From positions 1 to 47,153 of the forward strand of contig SUVX01000022.1 in NCBI GenBank assembly GCA_015061725.1: a DNA stretch of 47,153 nt. Direction: 5' to 3'. Below the pieces are notes generated by a model. The model saw nothing but the letters and a program-made list of their open reading frames with translations, searched no databases and was not told where the DNA came from. The translations under genes were made by a program, and so were the position numbers. Origin of the DNA: Lentisphaerota bacterium. GTDB lineage: Bacteria > Verrucomicrobiota > Lentisphaeria > Victivallales > Victivallaceae. Shown piece by piece: positions 33,738 to 42,008 of this stretch; position 1 is the stretch's first letter; each line of letters begins with the position of its first letter.

Positions 33738-34599
33738 AGCCGTTTTTATCCATTTTTATTGGTAAATTATTTTTGTCAACAAGAAGACTTTCCCCGCGTT
33801 CAATAACTCTGCCGATACAGGAGAGCTTAGCAAAGTCATCTCCGGGAAAAGCGGTGAGTTTTTCAGGAGAAGTAAACAGTAATTCATAATCTTCTCCGTC
33901 AGAAAAAGCATTTGGTACAACAGCTCCGGCACGCAGGGGGATACTTGCCAAATCAAGAAAGAGAGAAACATTTGAACTAGCTGCCAGGCGCATGGCATCC
34001 AGCAACAGTCCGTCACTGATATCCAGCATGGCAGAGGCGTGATCACGCAAAAATGCGCCCTCTTTCAAACGGGGGACGAAGTGCAGATGATGTCCGGAAT
34101 AAAAAGAGTTGCCGATACATCCTGTCACATAAACGAAATCTCCGGACTTGGCACCGGAACGCAGAACAGCTTTACCATCGGGGATTTCCCCCAGAATCGT
34201 CAGCGTTGCACAAAAGCCTTTTTCTGCAAGAGAGGCGGTATCTCCGCCGCAGACGGGAACATCAAAGACCATTCCTGCCTGTGCGGCTCCTGAAATAAAA
34301 CGTTCAATGTACGCATTATCTTTGCCGTTGGCAGCAATCGTCAGAAGAGCCGTAAGCGGCACGCCTCCCATGGCGGCGATGTCGCTTAAATTGCGGTTCA
34401 TTAACTTTTTACCGGCATCTTCCGGAGGTGTTTCAGGGAGAAAGTGGATGTTTTCAATCACTTGATCTGCGGCGGCTAAAAGTTGATTGTTTCCCGGCAT
34501 ATTGATAACGGCACAATCGTCCCCGGCGCCTGTGGCAATTCTTGAATTGACAGGCAGCAGATCAGGCAGTTTTTCAAGTATTTTTCTTTCGTTCATCAT
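33724..34599 (-). CDS. thiL: Thiamine-monophosphate kinase
   Basis: 291 residues, slightly shorter than the usual 310-330. It phosphorylates thiamine monophosphate to the diphosphate. AIATGAGDDCAVI-type N-terminus (RIATGAGDDCAVINMPG), MNRNLSDIAAMGGVPLTAL, VPVCGGDTASLAEKG and MLDISDGLLLDAMRLA, then FSDGEDYELLFT are the AIR-synthase-fold magnesium and substrate motifs in order. It is the first gene of a five-gene minus-strand cluster, with two candidate ATGs (34599 or 34596). A promoter lies 22 bp upstream, back to back with that of asnB. Confidence 0.96.
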   Translation of the reverse strand: MMNERKILEKLPDLLPVNSRIATGAGDDCAVINMPGNNQLLAAADQVIENIHFLPETPPEDAGKKLMNRNLSDIAAMGGVPLTALLTIAANGKDNAYIERFISGAAQAGMVFDVPVCGGDTASLAEKGFCATLTILGEIPDGKAVLRSGAKSGDFVYVTGCIGNSFYSGHHLHFVPRLKEGAFLRDHASAMLDISDGLLLDAMRLAASSNVSLFLDLASIPLRAGAVVPNAFSDGEDYELLFTSPEKLTAFPGDDFAKLSCIGRVIERGESLLVDKNNLPIKMDKNGYEHR

Positions 34600-34620
34600 A
34601 GATATTCAAGTCTCCGGTAA

Positions 34621-34649
34621 AATATACAGCTTTTTCATGCGATTTACAA
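34621..34649 (-). promoter_or_regulatory. Promoter candidate for the thiL-tsaE cluster
   Basis: On the minus strand TTGTAA (34644-34649), a 17-bp spacer and TATATT (34621-34626). It lies just upstream of the thiL start region and 11 bp from the -35 of the divergent asnB promoter. Confidence 0.65.
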
Positions 34650-34660
34650 GGTGTTTCAGA

Positions 34661-34688
34661 TTGAAAAAAACTCAATTTGAACTATATT
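34661..34688 (+). promoter_or_regulatory. Promoter candidate for asnB
   Basis: TTGAAA (34661-34666), a 16-bp spacer and TATATT (34683-34688), giving a start near 34695, 25 bases ahead of the asnB ATG, with AAAGGA between. Confidence 0.7.
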
Positions 34689-34720
34689 AGTTCTGTGACA
34701 AAATGAAAGGATTTTGCCAA

Positions 34721-36619
34721 ATGTGTGCAATAAGCGGAATACTCAATCATCATTCAAAAGATGAAGCCTCACGGATTATCCGTTCAATGACCACTGCCCA
34801 GGCGCATCGCGGTCCGGATGATGAGGGATTTTTTGTTGACGATACCGTTGCCCTCGGTCACCGCCGTCTGGCTGTCATTGACCTTGAAACCGGTCAGCAG
34901 CCCATTACAAGGAGCGGTATTACTGCGATCCTCAACGGAGAGATTTACAATTATATGGATCTCCGCCGCGAACTTGAAACCATCGGGCACACATTTGAAA
35001 CCCGTTCAGACACAGAAGTATTGCTGCATCTTTACGAACAGATGGGCAGCGAATTTCTGCCGCTTTTGTCGGGAATGTTTGCCTTTGCCATCTACGACAG
35101 ACGCAAAAAGCGTGTTTTGATGGCGCGCGACCGTCTGGGCAAAAAGCCTTTTGTCTACTTTTTACATCAGGACAGTCTGATTTTTTCAAGCGAATTGTGC
35201 GGCTTGAAAAAACACCCAAATATGAATAGAGAACTGGATATCAATGCTGTCAGCGACTATCTTTCTCTTCAATATGTTCCTGAACCGGGAACTATTTACA
35301 GAAAAGTCCGCAAACTTCCGCCCGGATATCTGCTGGATTTTCACCTTGACGGCGGTGCGGTTTCTCTGCGCCCCTACTGGCATTTGAGTTTTGCCTTCAA
35401 GCCGCAGGATTTATCCTTTGAAGATGCCGTAAAAGGCTTGCGTGAACGGGTGGAAAAAGCCGTTGCAAGACGTTTGGTATCAGATGTGCCGCTCGGCGTA
35501 TTTCTTTCAGGCGGCATAGATTCCGCCGTCATTGCCGGAACTGCGGCAAAACAGCTTGCGCCGGGCAGGTGCAGTGCCTTCACCGTCGGATTTACCAATC
35601 CGCGTTACGATGAACGCAGCAGCGCAAAAATCACGGCTGAACACATCAATCAGCTGACGGGCGGCAATCTTGTTCATCATGAAGAAGTGATTTCTCCAGG
35701 CAGTCTGGAGCAGTTGTCCGGCTTGATCTGTCAGATTGGGCAGCCGTTTGCCGATGCCTCGATTCTGCCGACTTCAATGCTTTGTAAATTTGCAAAACAG
35801 CATATCACCGTTGCCGTCAGCGGAGACGGTGCGGATGAATTATTCTGCGGTTATGACCGTTATATTGCCATGCGTATCCTCAGGAGCGCGGGCGTGCTTC
35901 CGCAGTTTATCCGTCAGCGTCTGTTCGGCGTGTTGACACCGCTTCTGCCCGACAGCGGAGAACGCACTTTGACGGGGCGTTTAAGACGGCTTTTCAGACT
36001 GCTTGCCGGAGATAGCGGCAGTGCTTATTTTGATTTGCTCAACCGGTGTCCGGCTTCCCTCAAAAGAACTTTGTTCGGTGAAGCTCTGCAAAATGCTGTC
36101 AAATGGAATTCCGGAAACGTTTTCCGCCGGGTTGAAGAAAATTTAACCGCAATCAACCGTGAAGAACGTTGTTCTGAACTGGATATTTTCACCTATCTCC
36201 CCGGAGATGTTCTCGCCAAAGTTGATACCGCTTCAATGTCCTGCGGACTTGAGGTGCGTTCTCCGTTCCTTGACAAAGAGGTTGTGGAGTTTGCCGCCTC
36301 TCTGCCGATGGAATACAAACTTTGCGGAATGAACAGAAAACGTATTTTAAAAGCCGCTTTTTCGGATGTGATCCCCCATGAACTTCAGGATCTGCCCAAG
36401 CGCGGATTCGGCGTGCCGGTTGCAAAATGGCTCAGAACCGATTGGAATAAACAGGCTGAAGATATTTTGTTCGGCAGTACACTCTGTCCATCAGGTTACA
36501 TCAATAAAAAGCAGTTGGAACACATCTGGAGTTGTCACTGCAAGGGCAGGGGAGATTGGAGTTATCTGCTCTGGAGTCTGCTCGTCTTTGCCATATTCCT
36601 TGAAAATGAACGGGAATGA
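34721..36619 (+). CDS. asnB: Asparagine synthase (glutamine-hydrolysing)
   Basis: 632 residues from the ATG at 34721. This start is fixed by chemistry: the product must begin MCAISG so that Cys2 becomes the N-terminal nucleophile, and AAAGGA sits nine bases upstream; an in-frame ATG six codons earlier is rejected. The glutaminase domain (1-200) has AQAHRGPDDEGFF, RLAVIDLETGQQPI and LNGEIYNYMDLR. The synthase domain has the PP-loop LGVFLSGGIDSAVIAG, VAVSGDGADELFCGYDRY and LAKVDTASMSCGLEVRSPFL. It makes Asn from Asp, or amidates a cell-envelope sugar, as some relatives in polysaccharide clusters do. Its 3' end overlaps the metalloprotease gene by 14 bp. Confidence 0.95.
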   Translation: MCAISGILNHHSKDEASRIIRSMTTAQAHRGPDDEGFFVDDTVALGHRRLAVIDLETGQQPITRSGITAILNGEIYNYMDLRRELETIGHTFETRSDTEVLLHLYEQMGSEFLPLLSGMFAFAIYDRRKKRVLMARDRLGKKPFVYFLHQDSLIFSSELCGLKKHPNMNRELDINAVSDYLSLQYVPEPGTIYRKVRKLPPGYLLDFHLDGGAVSLRPYWHLSFAFKPQDLSFEDAVKGLRERVEKAVARRLVSDVPLGVFLSGGIDSAVIAGTAAKQLAPGRCSAFTVGFTNPRYDERSSAKITAEHINQLTGGNLVHHEEVISPGSLEQLSGLICQIGQPFADASILPTSMLCKFAKQHITVAVSGDGADELFCGYDRYIAMRILRSAGVLPQFIRQRLFGVLTPLLPDSGERTLTGRLRRLFRLLAGDSGSAYFDLLNRCPASLKRTLFGEALQNAVKWNSGNVFRRVEENLTAINREERCSELDIFTYLPGDVLAKVDTASMSCGLEVRSPFLDKEVVEFAASLPMEYKLCGMNRKRILKAAFSDVIPHELQDLPKRGFGVPVAKWLRTDWNKQAEDILFGSTLCPSGYINKKQLEHIWSCHCKGRGDWSYLLWSLLVFAIFLENERE

Positions 36620-37277
36620 CAATATAAAAATTATCCGTTCCGCGCGGCGCAGAAGAGTTGTTCTGCGTGCGGCGGCAAACGGTAATATTGAACTGCTTGT
36701 TCCGCAAAGTTTTCCTGAATCCGCAGCGCAGCAGCTGTTGCAGGATAATGCGGCTGTAATTGTCCGTCTGCGGGAAAAAGCAAGGCAGATATCTTCTGCT
36801 GCCCCCGTGTTTTCAGAGAATGTACAGTTGTTTTATCTCGGAAAAACTTATCCCTTGTTTCAAAGCCTGCGCTTAAAGCAGTTTGATGGAGAGCGTTTCA
36901 TGGTTCCGGCAGGAAAAACTGAAGAGCGTTTGACAATTCTTGAAAATATTTACAAAAAACTTGCAAGACAATACATCACTCAGAGGGTAAAACTTCTTGC
37001 GGAAAAGTTTGAGATTTCCATAGGAACAATAAAAATCAACAGTGCCGTCACACGCTGGGGGTCGTGTTCAGCGCAGGGAAATTTAAATTTTTCATGGCAT
37101 TTAGTCCGCTGTCCTGAAGAGTTGATTGATTCTGTTATCTGTCACGAATTAGCACACCGCTTTGTACTGAATCACTCACAGCGTTTTTATCAAAAGTTGC
37201 GGAAACTTGATCCGTTTTTTGCTGAACACAGACAGGCGTTGCGGCTCTTTGCCCGGCAGCATCCCTGGTTCAGATAA
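36606..37277 (+). CDS. YgjP/SprT-like metal-dependent protease (M48-type, DUF45)
   Basis: 223 residues from the ATG at 36606, chosen because the recognisable protein begins there (KIIRSARRRRVVLRAAANG); the frame is open further upstream inside asnB. SAVTRWGSCSAQGNLNFSWH and DSVICHELAHRFVLNHSQRFY are the hallmarks of the YgjP-like family, with the HExxH-type zinc site HELAH followed by N-H-S. The function is unproven. Translationally coupled to asnB (14-bp overlap). It converges on the AraC gene with a 4-bp gap. Confidence 0.93.
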   Translation: MNGNDNIKIIRSARRRRVVLRAAANGNIELLVPQSFPESAAQQLLQDNAAVIVRLREKARQISSAAPVFSENVQLFYLGKTYPLFQSLRLKQFDGERFMVPAGKTEERLTILENIYKKLARQYITQRVKLLAEKFEISIGTIKINSAVTRWGSCSAQGNLNFSWHLVRCPEELIDSVICHELAHRFVLNHSQRFYQKLRKLDPFFAEHRQALRLFARQHPWFR

Positions 37278-37281
37278 AACA

Positions 37282-38073
37282 TCAGGGCAGGGGCATTTTT
37301 TCTTCTCTTTTGAATTGGGCGGGCGTTGTGCCGAAATATTTTTTAAACACCTTTGAAAAGTGATATCTGTCGGCAAATCCGAGAAAATCCGCTGTTTCCT
37401 TGATGGAAAAATCCCGGTCAAGCAGCAAGTGAGCAGCGCTTTCCATTTTACGGTTGATGATCCACGTTTTAAAAGGTAATCCGGTGGCTTTGCGGAAGTG
37501 TCTGCAAAGGGTGTTGACAGATGTACCGCAGGCGGAAGCAAGTTTTTCGCAGTTTGCGGGGAATGCCGGATTCTGGTCAAGAATTTTCATCGCCCGGGCA
37601 AAAAGCGTTTCTTTCTGTTCGTTTTTGGGGACGAAAAAGGTGTCCGGCAGCAGAAAGAGTGCGGTATGCGCAATCGCATTTGAAGCGTGTTCCAACTGGC
37701 GTTCTGAGAGTTCTCCTATGCCTGAAGAGATACATTCAGGAATGACATCTTTCTTTTGAAAAGTTAAAAGTTCCCGCCTGGCAGGTTCCAGATTTGCTTC
37801 AAGCGTAAAATGTATGAAAAAATGTGAAAACGGCTGTTCCGCCTCTGTTGAAAACGGGGTGTAAGGTGGAATCAATACGGTAGTATCTCCGCTTAAAGTG
37901 ATTTTTCCGCCTTTTGAATAAAGATAAGAACTGCCGGCGGGATTCCAGTAAAAACGCCATGTCTGAGTGCTTGAGTGACTGTAACGCCAGCGCGGTACAC
38001 TGGGGATAAAACGGCATTGCACAATTTTTATAAAAAACTCGTGATTGGTGGAAATTGACATCTTTTTATCCAT
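37282..38073 (-). CDS. AraC family transcriptional regulator
   Basis: 263 residues. An N-terminal cupin-like part (TQTWRFYWNPAGSSYLYSKG, then SGDTTVLIPPYTPFS) is followed by a C-terminal double HTH: CEKLASACGTSVNTLCRHFR and IKETADFLGFADRYHFSKVF, ending KYFGTTPAQFKRE. It is divergent from the M24/amidohydrolase/pseudopilin/DUF4838 operon across 89 bp and is the probable regulator of it. Start uncertain: the first ATG (38073) lacks a clear ribosome-binding site, and a second ATG at 38061 has GGAT upstream. Overall plan like the AraC protein at 7363-8211, but the sequences are clearly different. Confidence 0.92.
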   Translation of the reverse strand: MDKKMSISTNHEFFIKIVQCRFIPSVPRWRYSHSSTQTWRFYWNPAGSSYLYSKGGKITLSGDTTVLIPPYTPFSTEAEQPFSHFFIHFTLEANLEPARRELLTFQKKDVIPECISSGIGELSERQLEHASNAIAHTALFLLPDTFFVPKNEQKETLFARAMKILDQNPAFPANCEKLASACGTSVNTLCRHFRKATGLPFKTWIINRKMESAAHLLLDRDFSIKETADFLGFADRYHFSKVFKKYFGTTPAQFKREEKMPLP

Positions 38074-38080
38074 TATGACA

Positions 38081-38110
38081 TTTACAAAATAACGACATTT
38101 GCTGTATAAT
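38081..38110 (+). promoter_or_regulatory. Promoter candidate for the second AraC-controlled operon
   Basis: TTTACA (38081-38086), an 18-bp spacer and TATAAT (38105-38110), 52 bp before the ATG at 38163. Two direct GACATTT copies, at 38077-38083 and 38094-38100, lie 17 bp apart across the -35 region and are possible AraC half-sites. Confidence 0.55.
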
Positions 38111-38162
38111 ATACTGGTAACTTAAAAAATTTCAACATAATTTCACATAAGGATAAATTTTG

Positions 38163-39325
38163 ATGAAAGATTTTATTTTGACACAACAGGAGTTTACCGA
38201 CAGAGCGCTCCGCGCACAGGAAGTGCTGGCAAAAACCGACCTGGATGCATTTCTGGTCTTTTCAACTGAATGTGAACCGGCAGGCGTCCGTTATTTTTCA
38301 GATTACTGGCCGAGTTTTGAAACGGCAGCAGTCCTGATTCCCCGCGACGGAGTACCGGCATTGATCATCGGTCCGGAATCTCTGACCTATGCTTCGGCAA
38401 GAACGAAAATCCGAACCGTCATTCAGACGATGGATTTCAGAGAGTCTTCCCAGCCGGATTATCCCGGTTCCGCACATCCTGACTGGAAAACGATTTTCAA
38501 GCGGTTCAATGTAAAAAAACTGGGTATCACCGGTTTCCACATGTTCCCCTATACCATCATGTGCAATATTGCTGCGGCATTGGGCGGTATGGAAAATATC
38601 GTCAATGCCGATGCAATATTGCGTCCTGTGACGATGAAAAAAAGCGCATTGGAATTGGAGTGTCTGCGGAAAGCCGCTAAAATTTCTGAACAGGGATTGA
38701 AAGCTGTTCTTGAAAACATCAAACCGGGCATGACAGAAGTTGAACTTTGCGGCATTGCCACCGCCGCCATGCTTGCCAACGGTGCGGAAGCAACCGGTTA
38801 TCCCGTCTGGTGCTGTTCCGGACCGAACTCAGATCAGGCCATCAGCCGCCCCTCTCTGCGTAAGTTCAGACCGGAGAAATCATCCATTTCAGTATCGGCG
38901 CAAAAGTTGAGGGATACAGCGCCAGTATCGGACGCCCGGTCGTGCTGGGCAAGTGTCCTGATGAAATCCGCAAGTTCATGCAGGTCGGACTTGATGCCCT
39001 CAATATGACCTTTGACAGTATGCGCGCCGGAGTCCCCGCCTCTGATGTGGCAAAGAAAATTCACGGTTACATCACGCGTCAGGGATACGGAGACGCTATT
39101 TTGTACGGTCCGGCTCACGGCTGCGGACAGATGGAGTGTGAATATCCCTTCCTTGAAACATCTTCAACTTATATTCTTGAAGAAAACATGACTTTCATGG
39201 GAGACGTTTTTCTGCACCGCAACAACATGGGATTCCGCTGGGAAGACGGACTGATTGTCCGCGCCGACGGTCCGGCAGAAGAGCTTTCCTCTTACGGCAG
39301 ACAAATCAATATTCTGGAGATTTGA
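38163..39325 (+). pseudogene. Frameshifted M24 pita-bread protein (creatinase/Xaa-Pro aminopeptidase-like)
   Basis: Two frames together make one M24 protein of about 387 residues. The first runs from the ATG at 38163 through RYFSDYWPSFETAAVLIPRD and CLRKAAKISEQGLKAVLENI to PSLRKF. The homologous reading then continues one frame over with TGEIIHFSIGAKVEGYSASI to GFRWEDGLIVRADG, ending at 39325. A single missing base near 38865-38867 (AAGTT-CAG) explains the break; the out-of-frame tail of the first frame ends at 39008. The metal ligands are also unusual: both Asp of the D-x-G-x7-D pattern are Ser, while the His (GPAHG) and last Glu (RWEDG) remain, as in non-metal creatinase-type enzymes. It is the first gene of the operon. 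True mutation or sequencing error cannot be separated here. Confidence 0.82.
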
Positions 39326-39327
39326 AG

Positions 39328-40116
39328 ATGATTATTGACGTTCACGGTCATCTCGGAAATATCAATTTTGCTCCTTTCTGGCAGGCGGATTCTGAAACGC
39401 TTGAAAGTTACTGCACTCAGGCGGATGTCGATTTGCTGTGTGTGTCATCTTCCCGCTCAATCATGTATGATGTGCATGAGGGAAATGCCGAACTTGATAA
39501 GGCACTTGCAAAATCAGATAAACTTCTGGGATATGTGGTTTACAATCCCGTATTTCCAAGTTCTGTTGAGGATTTGTCCTATTTGAAAAGCAACAGTAAA
39601 TTCAAGGGCGTAAAAATCCATCCGGACTATCACGGATACAGTCTTGACTCCCGCTGCTGCCGCGATCAGGTTGAAGCTGTTGCCGATCAAACCTCTGTCA
39701 TGCTGTTTCATGTGTCCTGTATGCCCGGCACCGGATTTTCTCCGGCAATGACAGTTGCTGAAATTGCCAAGCACCACCCGGATACAAAGTTTATCCTTGC
39801 GCACATGGCGGGAATTTTTCAAAACGGCAACTATCCCTACTTTCCAAATATGGATTCTCTGGAAAGAGTTATGGAAATTGCCGGAGACAATTGTTTCATT
39901 GATACGGCGCATTTTCTGATGTACGTTTATCCCGGTGTCATGGAAAAGATGTACCGCCTCGCCGGAGCCGATCACATCGTTTTCGGTACGGATGTGCCGC
40001 TGCAGGGACCGTCTCAGATGAAGTTTGCCATTCAAACCATCAATGAGTTGGATATTCCACAAGCTGACAAGGATAAGATTTTTTACAAAAACGCACAAAG
40101 TATTTTTTCCGTTTAA
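39328..40116 (+). CDS. Amidohydrolase family protein (PF04909-like)
   Basis: 262 residues from the ATG at 39328, with GGAGA seven bases upstream; a TTG two codons earlier would overlap the preceding stop. IIDVHGHLGNINFAPFW holds the HxH, KGVKIHPDYHGYSL, MLFHVSCMPGTGF and KFILAHMAGIF the further histidines, and IVFGTDVPLQGPSQ the C-terminal Asp, as in metal-dependent PF04909 enzymes. The same family opens the first AraC operon (6325-7146), though the two proteins differ substantially. It lies 2 bp after the M24 gene. Cytoplasmic; substrate unknown. Confidence 0.87.
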   Translation: MIIDVHGHLGNINFAPFWQADSETLESYCTQADVDLLCVSSSRSIMYDVHEGNAELDKALAKSDKLLGYVVYNPVFPSSVEDLSYLKSNSKFKGVKIHPDYHGYSLDSRCCRDQVEAVADQTSVMLFHVSCMPGTGFSPAMTVAEIAKHHPDTKFILAHMAGIFQNGNYPYFPNMDSLERVMEIAGDNCFIDTAHFLMYVYPGVMEKMYRLAGADHIVFGTDVPLQGPSQMKFAIQTINELDIPQADKDKIFYKNAQSIFSV

Positions 40117-40138
40117 AATAACAAGGAGTATTATAAAA

Positions 40139-41119
40139 ATGAAAAACAAACTGCAGAAATGGATGGAAAAAAAGGAACAGTTGACCCGGGATTTTGAACA
40201 GCTCAGGGTAAAGGCGATCAAAAGAAAAATCTATCCTTACTGGGATAAATTTGCGACCCCGGAATACCACCGTCTGCTCCGCAAAACCAATGCTGCCGCC
40301 GATGCCATGCTTGAGGGATATTTCAAATATGACTTATCTCTGAAAGGTCCGGAACATTTCACAAGAGAAAACGTCTTTGTCTGGGGCGGACCCACGCCGA
40401 GCTGGGGCGGCTCCATGGATAAGGATGCAAGTCTCAAAGCGCAGGCTTTTTTTGACCTTGACAACGTAATGTATGTGTACGGACCGTTGAACAGAGAAAT
40501 GATGGATTTGCATAAAAACTGCAAAAAACTCATCTGTCATCTCGGGCGCAACTGCCGCACAAAAGATGCCGCAATGAAGTCCGATGCAGAAGAAGCTGAA
40601 CTGCTCAGCAAACTGTCTCTTGAGTATCCGAATATCGTCGGCGGGGTGGTGGACGATATGAGCGGAAATTGCGGAGAAAATTACTCCCATGCCGAATACC
40701 GTGCCATCCATCAGGCTCTGCACAAGCACAATCCTGATCTGGAACTTTACGGTGTGGTTTACTCCTGGGAACTGGAAAGAATGCCTGAAAGAGTCCGGCT
40801 TGTTGCCGATTGCATTGATCATGTGATTCTCTGGTTCTGGTCAAAAACCGATCTTATGCAATTTGATCTTGCGCTTGAAAGATGCCGTGCAATCTTCCCG
40901 GGAAAACCGATCATGCTGGGAATTTTCATGTTTGACTACGGTGCCTCATGTCTGCCGAATTCTCCGGCCGTTATGGCGTATCACTTTGAAAAAGCCCGCC
41001 GCGCTCTTGCCGACGGCAAAGTTCAGGATATCGTGATCCTCGGGGACCGTGAAATTGAAAAATGTCCGGAAACAGCGGAGTTCATCAGAGAATATCTGAA
41101 GAAAGAATTGAAAAAATAA
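40139..41119 (+). CDS. Unknown protein, probably TIM-barrel-like
   Basis: 326 residues from the ATG at 40139, chosen for AAGGAG at 40123-40128; the frame is open upstream into the amidohydrolase gene. I do not recognise a family. A helical N-terminus (MKNKLQKWMEKKEQLTRDFE) is followed by alternating beta strands and helices. Strand-end acidic residues lie at GGVVDDMSGNCGENY and ELYGVVYSWELERMP, and hydrophobic strands at HVILWFW and PIMLGIFMFDYGAS, with IVILGDREIEKCPE near the end. This would fit a (beta/alpha)8 hydrolase with carboxylates in the pocket. No signal peptide. Located between the amidohydrolase (22 bp) and the pseudopilin (64 bp). Confidence 0.7.
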   Translation: MKNKLQKWMEKKEQLTRDFEQLRVKAIKRKIYPYWDKFATPEYHRLLRKTNAAADAMLEGYFKYDLSLKGPEHFTRENVFVWGGPTPSWGGSMDKDASLKAQAFFDLDNVMYVYGPLNREMMDLHKNCKKLICHLGRNCRTKDAAMKSDAEEAELLSKLSLEYPNIVGGVVDDMSGNCGENYSHAEYRAIHQALHKHNPDLELYGVVYSWELERMPERVRLVADCIDHVILWFWSKTDLMQFDLALERCRAIFPGKPIMLGIFMFDYGASCLPNSPAVMAYHFEKARRALADGKVQDIVILGDREIEKCPETAEFIREYLKKELKK

Positions 41120-41183
41120 CCGGGCGGAGATTTTTTGAATTTGCACGGACAAGAAAAATTAAAAAATTCAGGAGGAACCTCTT

Positions 41184-42008
41184 ATGAAGATGAAAAATTT
41201 TAATAACACACTGTCCGTCAGCGGACGGAAAAGATTTTTTACTCTCATTGAACTTCTGGTTGTAATCGCCATTATCGCCATCCTTGCTGCAATGCTTATG
41301 CCTGCCTTGCAGCAGGCGCGCATGAGAGCCAATACCGTTGCATGTATCAATAATCTGAAACAACTCGGGCTGGGCGTTGCAAGTTACTCAGGTGACTTTT
41401 CTGATTACTTCCCCACCAGTTCGCCCGGGGAGGACATCGCCGCGCCGACGGGGGAAGATTTCATCCCCGGATGGAAACTCCTGCTGGAAGGAAAATATAT
41501 TCCTTATACCTTGATGGATTGCCCCGCCGACCCGACAAAGCAGGTGATAGAGGACTACAAACCGTTATCCTGGATGCAGTACGGCAAAAAATGGTATAAC
41601 AGAAGTTATTGTATTGAAACCAGTCTGGGACAGAAGTCCGGCAGTAAATATGCGGCACCGATGAAATTTACGCAAAGCAAATCTCCGGGCAGATTGGTTA
41701 CGATGTTCTGTACCGACCCTTATGTCAACAATCCCCGTTCAGATCAGCCCAGTGACTTCTATTACGGTGTGGACACCTATTGGGGCCACATGGATGTTGA
41801 CAGTGCCAACGGCAACAAACCCCGCATTCTGGAAAAATTGCAGATACACAATATGTGCAAAAATATCCTGACCGCAGATGGCAAGGCTCTCAGTTACAGA
41901 CTGACCACCTCCACCAGCGCAAACTGGAATGCGTATTACGTTTACAATACATCAACAGCCAATGCAAAACTGGGTTCCTGGGAAGCCCGTTCACTCAGGT
42001 ATAAATGA
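41184..42008 (+). CDS. Prepilin-type N-terminal / H-X9-DG domain protein (pseudopilin-like)
   Basis: 274 residues. A 17-residue basic leader ends at RKRF, then [20 protein letters not shown], identical over the helix to the pseudopilin at 132-866, including the following MPALQQAR. The residue at -1 is Phe instead of the canonical Gly, so processing may differ. The mature domain is beta-rich; His222 and Asp232-Gly233 form the H-X9-DG motif ([12 protein letters not shown]). GGAGGAA precedes the ATG. Its TGA overlaps the start of the first DUF4838 gene by four bases, so pseudopilin and secreted enzyme are translated together, which argues for a shared job at the cell surface or periplasm. Confidence 0.9.
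   Translation: MKMKNFNNTLSVSGRKRFFTLIELLVVIAIIAILAAMLMPALQQARMRANTVACINNLKQLGLGVASYSGDFSDYFPTSSPGEDIAAPTGEDFIPGWKLLLEGKYIPYTLMDCPADPTKQVIEDYKPLSWMQYGKKWYNRSYCIETSLGQKSGSKYAAPMKFTQSKSPGRLVTMFCTDPYVNNPRSDQPSDFYYGVDTYWGHMDVDSANGNKPRILEKLQIHNMCKNILTADGKALSYRLTTSTSANWNAYYVYNTSTANAKLGSWEARSLRYK

Noticed and set aside
38855..38875. Programmed -1 frameshift in the M24 gene
   Set aside because: No X-XXY-YYZ slippery heptamer at the junction; a lost base or sequence error is simpler.
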